From NCBI RefSeq assembly GCF_000190595.1, contig NC_015167.1:1291501-1355500 (forward strand): a DNA stretch of 64,000 nucleotides, given 5' to 3'. Both the position numbers and the translations under genes were made by a program. Below are positions 57,732 to 64,000 of the stretch, piece by piece (the stretch's first letter is position 1; each line of letters starts with the position of its first letter). Source of the stretch: Cellulophaga lytica DSM 7489 (lineage in GTDB: Bacteria; Bacteroidota; Bacteroidia; Flavobacteriales; Flavobacteriaceae). The notes under the pieces were generated by a model, which saw only the letters and a program-made list of their open reading frames with translations, was not told the origin of the DNA and made no database searches.

Positions 57732-60548
57732 TTATTTTTCTTTCTGAGGCATTAAAATAAGCTCTACTAGGTTAGACTCATTAAAATAAGTATTTGCCAT
57801 ATTTTTAAATTCATTTGATTTTAACTTATTTATCTCTTCATTAAAATTTAAAATATCACTCATATCTAAATTATTTTCAACTGCGCTTTTAATTTTATAA
57901 GCCCAGTAGGAGTTATACTTAATATTAGAGGTATTATTAGCTATTTCTGCTTCTTTAATCTTATTTAAATCTAATTCAGAAGCGCCATTTTTCTTTATTT
58001 TATTTATTTCTTCATAGACTTTAGCCTTTAATTTATCTACATTTTCTGGAGCACATGTAAACCTGACACTAAGCCTGTACCAACTGTACGGTTTATCAGT
58101 AGCAAAACCAGAAACTTGAACACCATAAACTCCCGACATTTTCTCTCTTAATTCTTGCGTAAGCTTAATTTTTAACAACTTTCCTAATAACATTATTCTT
58201 TTTTGTTTATCTATTGAAAAGTCTAATGTTCCTGTAAAGTTTATATCAACTTTAGCCTTTTGCTCTAATCCTTTGTGAAAAGTTTTTTTAATAATCCCTT
58301 TTGGTCTTCTTAAGCCAAAATCTACCCAATCACTTGATTTATTTATATTAGAAGGTAAGCTACCGAGGTAATGTGTTACAAAATCTTTTAATTTATCAAG
58401 ATTAAAACTACCAACAAAAACAAAGTTAAATTCATTTGCATTTTTAAATCGATCATTATAAAAATTGTAAACCTTATCCAGTGAAAGACCTTTTTGTAGT
58501 TGCTCTTCTGTAAAAGGGGTTCCTCTTAAGTGATTTTGGGACATAATTTGAGCCTTTTTCTTTTCAAAATAGGCATCAGGGTTTACATCTTGGTCTTTAT
58601 ACAAAGCAAGCATTCTATCTTTTTTAGATTTGAAAACGTTATTATCCTTATTAGGACTTGTAAAGTATAAATAAGTTAATTGTAACATAGTTTCTAAATC
58701 TGAAGAGGAGCTTTTACCTGAAAACAACTCATCATAAAAATTTATCCGGGGACGAACAGTTACTGTTTTACCTATATTTAATTTATTTAAATTAATTTCT
58801 GATATCCCATTTACGCCACTGGAAGCAATAATATCAGCAGAATTTCTTGCTGAAATATAATCTTCTGCAGATGATGTAGAACTACCTCCTGGTCTAAAAC
58901 CATTCATAGTAATCATATCATTCTGAAGTTTAGTAGGTTTCGCATAAACCGTAACACCGTTAGATAGTTTCCAAATAGTAACATTTAAATCCTTATTGTA
59001 CTCTGTTTTAACAATTTGCCCTTTTTTTGGTGTTTTATTAAACAGAACCACATCTTCTAACGTGTCTACATAAGGAGCCACACTTTGCTCTTTGCTATTT
59101 TTAAAAATTGACAAAACCTCGTCTTCATTAGGTAGAACTAAACCTTCTTTTTCAGGAGCATTTATTACTATCGATATATTATCTTCTGTAATCCATTTAT
59201 CTGAAATTTTATTTACATCATCAACTGTTATATCTAAAAAAGCATCCTTGTAAAATTTATACAAAAAAGCTTCACTTGGTATAGAAACATTATCTGTAAA
59301 ATTATCTATGTATTGTTCTAAATAAAACTTAGAAGATATTTTTCCTCTTTCCTTTACAATAGTAGAAATATTACTAAGCAATTTAATTTTATATCTTTTT
59401 AACTCTGTTACAGTAAAACCGTGTTTATTGACTCTTTGACTTTCTAATAGTAAGTGTTCTAAGCCTTCTTGTATCTGTTTTTCTTTTAAATTTGCTTTTA
59501 AATAATAACTATCTACATCTCCTAAAAACTTACCTATACCGGCTGTTGCTGATAAAAAAGGAGCATTACCGGATAATGGTACTTCAGATAATCTTTGGCG
59601 AAGCATACCAGAATACAACTTTTGAATTAAATCTTCTTTTAAATCTGCAAGCGTAACCTCGTTATCCTTTTTTCTTTTATAATAAATCGCCACACTTGCT
59701 CCTCTTGCTTCTTTATCTTTTTGTATAGATATTTTTACTCCTTTATTACTTGGGATTTTATAATAAATACGCTCTCTGCCATTTATTGGGGCTTTAAGAG
59801 ATTTAAATGTAGATTTAATTTTATCCTCTACTTCATCCACATTAAAATCACCAACTATTATAATTGCCATTAAGCTGGGTCTATACCAGTCCCTATAAAA
59901 ACGCTTAAGTGCATCATAGTCAGAATTCATAATTACATCTAAAGTACCAATTGGCGACCTATTTGCGTACCTAGAGTTATTTGTTAATACAGGTAAAGAT
60001 TTGTAATACATTCTAGATCCAGCTCCGCTTCTAGACCTTAATTCTTCTGCTACAACACCTCTTTCATTATCTATTTCTTCGTTAGAAAACGTTATACCAT
60101 CTGCCCAGTCTCTAAGTATTTGTATACTAACATCAAAAGCTTCTTTATTATCTGTGGGTACCGCTAATTTATAAACTGTTTCATCAAAACTTGTATGTGC
60201 ATTAAGATCCGCTCCAAACTCTATTCCTAAATTTTGCAAATGATCTATCAATTTATTCTTTTCGAAGTTTTTAGTTCCATTAAATGCCATATGCTCTATA
60301 AAGTGAGCAAGGCCTAATTGATCTTCATCTTCTAAAATAGAACCTGCATTTAACACCAAGCGTAAATCTGCTTTATTTTCTGGTTTAGTATTATGCTTAA
60401 TATAGTATTTAAGTCCGTTTTTTAATACCCCAATTCTAACTGATGGATCTGTAGGTATTGGCTCTTTTAAATTAATTTTTTGTTGAGCACTAAGCGCACA
60501 AAAACTTAAAAATAAAAAAGTAAAAATTGTGCTTACTGTTTTTTTCAT
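57732..60548 (-). CDS. M16-family (insulinase-like) zinc peptidase
   Basis: 938 residues with a signal peptide (IFTFLFLSFCALSAQ). The inverted zinc motif HFIEH is at 82-86 and the third ligand Glu near 162 (NERGVVAEEL); this is the active N-terminal half, while the C-terminal half (from about 470) repeats the fold without the motif and acts as the other half of the clamp. Secreted M16 proteases degrade peptides. Proximity to SusC/SusD genes suggests supply of peptides for uptake, by inference. A 146-base gap separates it from susD. Confidence 0.93.
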   Translation of the reverse strand: MKKTVSTIFTFLFLSFCALSAQQKINLKEPIPTDPSVRIGVLKNGLKYYIKHNTKPENKADLRLVLNAGSILEDEDQLGLAHFIEHMAFNGTKNFEKNKLIDHLQNLGIEFGADLNAHTSFDETVYKLAVPTDNKEAFDVSIQILRDWADGITFSNEEIDNERGVVAEELRSRSGAGSRMYYKSLPVLTNNSRYANRSPIGTLDVIMNSDYDALKRFYRDWYRPSLMAIIIVGDFNVDEVEDKIKSTFKSLKAPINGRERIYYKIPSNKGVKISIQKDKEARGASVAIYYKRKKDNEVTLADLKEDLIQKLYSGMLRQRLSEVPLSGNAPFLSATAGIGKFLGDVDSYYLKANLKEKQIQEGLEHLLLESQRVNKHGFTVTELKRYKIKLLSNISTIVKERGKISSKFYLEQYIDNFTDNVSIPSEAFLYKFYKDAFLDITVDDVNKISDKWITEDNISIVINAPEKEGLVLPNEDEVLSIFKNSKEQSVAPYVDTLEDVVLFNKTPKKGQIVKTEYNKDLNVTIWKLSNGVTVYAKPTKLQNDMITMNGFRPGGSSTSSAEDYISARNSADIIASSGVNGISEINLNKLNIGKTVTVRPRINFYDELFSGKSSSSDLETMLQLTYLYFTSPNKDNNVFKSKKDRMLALYKDQDVNPDAYFEKKKAQIMSQNHLRGTPFTEEQLQKGLSLDKVYNFYNDRFKNANEFNFVFVGSFNLDKLKDFVTHYLGSLPSNINKSSDWVDFGLRRPKGIIKKTFHKGLEQKAKVDINFTGTLDFSIDKQKRIMLLGKLLKIKLTQELREKMSGVYGVQVSGFATDKPYSWYRLSVRFTCAPENVDKLKAKVYEEINKIKKNGASELDLNKIKEAEIANNTSNIKYNSYWAYKIKSAVENNLDMSDILNFNEEINKLKSNEFKNMANTYFNESNLVELILMPQKEK

Positions 60549-60694
60549 TTTATATAAGGTTAAAAATTTTGGATTTCTACTTGACTTATAACCAAGCCAT
60601 AGTAGTATAACTACTCTTAAAGTTTAAGGTATATTAAAACAGGGCTACAGAAAAAGTAACCCTATTATTAAACTAAAAACCAACTCAAATTTTA

Positions 60695-62038
60695 TTATTC
60701 GTAACCAGGATTTTGGTCTGCTAATGTAATGGCTCCATTACTATTAATTTCTTCCTCAGGAATAGGCAATATAAATTGATTAGAGCTTATTATGGTAGAT
60801 TTTAATTCCATAACTTTATTAAAACGTATAGCTGCAAACCATTCACTTCCATTCTCAAAGGCTAGCTCACGAGCTATCTCATCAAAGATGTCGTTTTTTA
60901 ACTCATCTATAGTGGTTGCCTGTGAATCGCCAATTCCAGCTCTATTCCTTATGATATTTAATGGTTTACTACTTTCTTCTAAACTTGCACCACTAAAAGC
61001 TAAACCTTCTGCTTTTAATAAGTACATTTCTGCCAAACGCATAAAGTATGTAGGTCTATAGGTCTCTACATTATTTGTCTTTAAAACCGTAGATCCAGAA
61101 TAAGTAAATTGTTGCCTTGGATCTCCTTCCATTAAATCTGTAAACCAACTGCTTCCAACTCTTCCAAAATAAAAACGTTTACGGTTATTATCCTCACTAT
61201 CTGAGTTTTCATCTCTATAGGTCATTAATATCATTTCAGAAGAATTCAATCCTTTTGCAAAAGCTTCTTCAAAAGTAGGTTCTAAGGTTACAAAACCCTC
61301 ATTAATAACCTCATTTGCTGTTGCTGCTGCTTCTTCATATTTACCCTGAAATAAGAGAACTTTAGCTTTTAATGCTTTTGCTGCTGTTTTTGAACCTCTG
61401 TAAGATACCGAATACTCTGGTGCTTTTTCTAAGGCAATTTCAATATCCGATAAAATCTGATCATATGTTTCTGCTACAGTACTTCTGGCTTTATTTCTTG
61501 TTACAAAATTTGAAGGTTCTGTACGTAAAATTACACCTAAGTTGCTACTAGAATCAAAAAACTGACCAAAATATCTCAAGGCATCAAATGTTGCCATTGC
61601 TCTTAAAAAGTGAGCCTCACCTATAATTTCTTCTTTAGCAGCTCTTGTAATTTGGCTGTCTGTGAGTTGAGAAGTTAGTTTAATTGAATTATTAGCTGCA
61701 TCTATAACTTTATAATAAATCAGCCAAAAATCTCTAACGTAAAAATTATCAAACAAAACATCATTAACAGAAAACTGACCATTTATTGAGCCTCCTCCAG
61801 TTTGACTCATAGAACCTACCATTGCACTTGGTATTAACTCTGAATACATATAATACAGAGCATTAGTACGAGATGTAATAGTAGTATATGCACCATTTAA
61901 TAATGCTTTAGCATCTGTTTCATTCTTTACCACATTTTCTGATACCAAATTATTTGGGGGATCATTGTCTAACACTTCTGTTAATTCACAAGATGTTATT
62001 AAAGATATAATTGATATATATATTATTATTTTTTTCAT
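60695..62038 (-). CDS. SusD/RagB-family outer-membrane lipoprotein
   Basis: 447 residues from the ATG at 62038, which opens a lipoprotein signal (IYISIISLITSCELTE, lipid Cys about 17). TPR-like helices (EEIIGEAHFLRAMATFDALRYFG, KAKVLLFQGKYEEAAATANEVI) and the C-terminal signature YMLKAEGLAFSGA-like YLLKAEGLAFSG are typical. SusD proteins bind substrate at the surface and act as the lid of the SusC channel. The SusC gene is 13 bases upstream. Confidence 0.94.
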   Translation of the reverse strand: MKKIIIYISIISLITSCELTEVLDNDPPNNLVSENVVKNETDAKALLNGAYTTITSRTNALYYMYSELIPSAMVGSMSQTGGGSINGQFSVNDVLFDNFYVRDFWLIYYKVIDAANNSIKLTSQLTDSQITRAAKEEIIGEAHFLRAMATFDALRYFGQFFDSSSNLGVILRTEPSNFVTRNKARSTVAETYDQILSDIEIALEKAPEYSVSYRGSKTAAKALKAKVLLFQGKYEEAAATANEVINEGFVTLEPTFEEAFAKGLNSSEMILMTYRDENSDSEDNNRKRFYFGRVGSSWFTDLMEGDPRQQFTYSGSTVLKTNNVETYRPTYFMRLAEMYLLKAEGLAFSGASLEESSKPLNIIRNRAGIGDSQATTIDELKNDIFDEIARELAFENGSEWFAAIRFNKVMELKSTIISSNQFILPIPEEEINSNGAITLADQNPGYE

Positions 62039-62051
62039 AGCTGTATTTTTT

Positions 62052-64000
62052 TTAAAATCCAATTTTAATACCTGTAGTAAATACTTTAGATATAGGAAAA
62101 CGATTGTTGTCTCTACCTGCACTAATGTCATTATTATACAAGTTTGAAGCCTCTGGATCTGCTCCAGGGTAATCTGTAACTGTAAACAAATTCTGCCCTG
62201 TTACATAAACTGATACGCGGTCTATTCCTTTTAATTGGTTTATTAGTTGTTTAGAGAAATTATAACTTAGATTAACTGTTTTTAATCTTAAATAAGATGC
62301 ATCATAAACATAATGGGTAGAGACTCTATCATTATTGTTTGGATCAAAATATACTGCCCTAGGAATATCTGTATCTGTATTTTCTGGAGACCAAGCGTTT
62401 AGCACAGTGTTAATTTTATTTTCTCCAATAAATGTACTGGCGAAGTTTGTTCCTCTTGCTAAACCAAATGCATCTAAATCATTTCCAATAGAGTAGGTAA
62501 AAAATGTAGACAAAGAAAAACCTTTATATGTAAAAGTATTATTTATACCCCCAAAGAAATCTGGTTGTGTATCTCCAATTACACGTTGATCTAGATTTGT
62601 TATTCTACCATCTGGAACACCATCAGGCCCATTTATGTCTAAAAACTTTATATCTCCTGGAGCCGTTAATGAATTTTGATAGACGCCTGTTTCTGACCCT
62701 TCATTTAGATTATCAATTTCTGATTGTTCTTGAAAAAGACCATCTGCTACATAGCCATAAATAAGTCCAATTGGACTCCCTTCTCTAAGTCTACCTCCTC
62801 CTGGAAAGCCTGTTAAAAATCCATCATCATCTTTAAAATCATCAGATATCTTAGTTAAAGTATTATCGTTTTTACTGATGTTAAATGACACATTCCAAGC
62901 AAAATCTTTTTTTCTAATTATACTTGCTTTTAACTCTAATTCATAGCCTTCATTTTTAGTGTTACCAATATTTGCAATTACTCTATTTACTCCTGTATTA
63001 CCGGGTGTAATAGCTGTAAACAAGGCATCTTTAGTTTCTTTTGTATAGTAACCTAATGTACCTGATAAACGAGAATTGAATAAAGAAAAATCTAATCCTA
63101 AATCAAATTGATCTGTTGTTTCCCATTTCAATTTATCATTACCTAACTGTGTTAATATTATTGATGGGTCTGGTCCATAATCTTCAGTTTCATACAATGT
63201 TCTCCAAGCATAATCTCCAAAATCTTGCTGACCAGTTTTACCTAAACTGGCTCTAATTTTTAATTCATCGATAAACTTATTATTTCTCAAGAAAGGTTCT
63301 CCTGATATTCTCCATGCTAATGCTGCTGCTGGGAAAAATGCATATTGGTTATCTTTTGCAAACTTAGATGAACCATCTACCCTGGCAGACAACGTTAATA
63401 AATACTTATTATCATAATCATAATTTACTCTTCCAAAATAAGATTCTAAGCCAGAACCAGATTCAAAAGATGAAGCGTCTGTAAATACCGTTGCGCTATT
63501 AATATTAGTTAGTACATCATTAAAAAAGCCTTCCCCCCAACCTTTAGTATTAGAGGACTTATTTTTCTCAAAAGATACTCCTACAACGGAGTTTATATTA
63601 TGTTTACCAAAAAAACCTTCATAGGTTAATGTATTTTGCCAAAGTGTATTAGTAAACCTACTCCTACTCTCTTGAGCATAACCGTCTCCATCTCCAGTTA
63701 ATCTTCCCCAACCACCAGTAAATGTGTACGCAGGATAGAAACTTTTTTGGTTTCCGTTATTGTAGTTTAAAGAAAAAAGAGATTTTAATTTTAATCCTTT
63801 CGCCAACTTTATTTGTGTATAAATTGAACCTAACACGAGTAGTGTTACATTACTGTTAGTACCGTTAGACCGTGCTACCGGATTCTCTGAATTAAACTGA
63901 CTAGAAAATGAGTAGTTACCACCCTCATCAAAAACAGTTAAATCTGGTCTAAAATTGTATATTAATTGAGTTAGACCTCCATCTACAGATTCTTGATCTG
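62052..64000 (-). CDS. SusC/RagA-type TonB-dependent receptor, 5' end outside window
   Basis: The reading frame stays open to the window end, so only the C-terminal 650 residues are seen; any start inside is not real. Visible are barrel strands and the SusC-type features DNKYLLTLSARVDGSSKFAKDNQYAFFPAAALAWRIS, DELKIRASLGKTGQQDFGDY, and LDINGPDGVPDGRITNLDQRVIGDTQPDFFGGINNTFTYKGF, ending TGIKIGF with C-terminal Phe. It should form a channel with the SusD protein. The ligand is unknown; a peptide is possible because of the M16 peptidase. Confidence 0.94.
   Translation of the reverse strand, partial: DQESVDGGLTQLIYNFRPDLTVFDEGGNYSFSSQFNSENPVARSNGTNSNVTLLVLGSIYTQIKLAKGLKLKSLFSLNYNNGNQKSFYPAYTFTGGWGRLTGDGDGYAQESRSRFTNTLWQNTLTYEGFFGKHNINSVVGVSFEKNKSSNTKGWGEGFFNDVLTNINSATVFTDASSFESGSGLESYFGRVNYDYDNKYLLTLSARVDGSSKFAKDNQYAFFPAAALAWRISGEPFLRNNKFIDELKIRASLGKTGQQDFGDYAWRTLYETEDYGPDPSIILTQLGNDKLKWETTDQFDLGLDFSLFNSRLSGTLGYYTKETKDALFTAITPGNTGVNRVIANIGNTKNEGYELELKASIIRKKDFAWNVSFNISKNDNTLTKISDDFKDDDGFLTGFPGGGRLREGSPIGLIYGYVADGLFQEQSEIDNLNEGSETGVYQNSLTAPGDIKFLDINGPDGVPDGRITNLDQRVIGDTQPDFFGGINNTFTYKGFSLSTFFTYSIGNDLDAFGLARGTNFASTFIGENKINTVLNAWSPENTDTDIPRAVYFDPNNNDRVSTHYVYDASYLRLKTVNLSYNFSKQLINQLKGIDRVSVYVTGQNLFTVTDYPGADPEASNLYNNDISAGRDNNRFPISKVFTTGIKIGF

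Overview
The window is a piece of chromosome from a member of the Bacteroidetes, most likely a marine Flavobacteriaceae. The DNA is visibly AT-rich, several genes carry the Bacteroidetes -7 promoter box TAnnTTTG, leaders are A-rich with few Shine-Dalgarno sites, and typical families are present: SusC/SusD, HmuY with its TonB receptor, GIN-domain protein, double-length FtsX/MacB permeases, DUF4199, and four-helix-bundle protein. There are no rRNA genes, phage genes, insertion sequences or CRISPR arrays. One tRNA (Ala, anticodon GGC) is present. No gap between genes exceeds 300 bases.

Layout. 1-1.9 kb: end of a glutamate dehydrogenase gene, a GreA/Rnk-like gene and a coiled-coil gene, closed by a strong terminator. 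1.97-24.7 kb: an export and signalling island. A sigma-54-type response regulator and its histidine kinase read rightward. Divergent from them, leftward, are TolC, HlyD-type adaptor, ATPase and six double-length permeases, a GIN-domain protein and a second ATPase. I read this as three transcription units: tolC-adaptor-ATPase-permease-permease, permease-GIN-permease and permease-permease-ATPase. Each is preceded by a -24 element (TTGGCA) and by two palindromic 17-bp sites exactly 22 bp apart, with the nearer one centred 98-99 bp upstream of the predicted transcription start. This looks like an undescribed regulon of the adjacent NtrC-family regulator and is the main result.

24.7-32.6 kb (leftward): ArfB-like rescue factor, orphan ABC ATPase, prolyl oligopeptidase lipoprotein, LysE exporter, asd, mscL, alr and tdk. 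32.7-40.6 kb (mostly rightward): coiled-coil protein, DoxX, rsmI, M28 peptidase, HopJ-like protein, a lipoprotein, a divergent AhpD-like/OsmC pair, a small four-helix-bundle gene in what looks like a repeat-flanked cassette, and recJ.

40.7-47.2 kb: a haem-uptake locus. HmuY and a TonB receptor read left; DUF6607-like, FMN-binding, a Cys-rich small protein and an MFS transporter read right from a shared divergent promoter region. 47.3-49.6 kb: OmpA-family protein, lpxH, queD. 49.8-53.3 kb: SulP transporter, universal stress protein and beta-carbonic anhydrase, probably a bicarbonate uptake operon. 53.4-56.6 kb: a leftward operon (GNAT, MATE, enoyl-CoA hydratase, DUF4199, and a 32-residue membrane peptide). 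56.8-57.7 kb: universal stress protein and tRNA-Ala. 57.7-64 kb: M16 peptidase, SusD and a SusC receptor that runs off the window.

All family calls were made by reading motifs and recalling families, with no database search. An 82-bp non-coding repeat occurs twice (19103-19184 and 29108-29189), both times directly downstream of a leftward gene.
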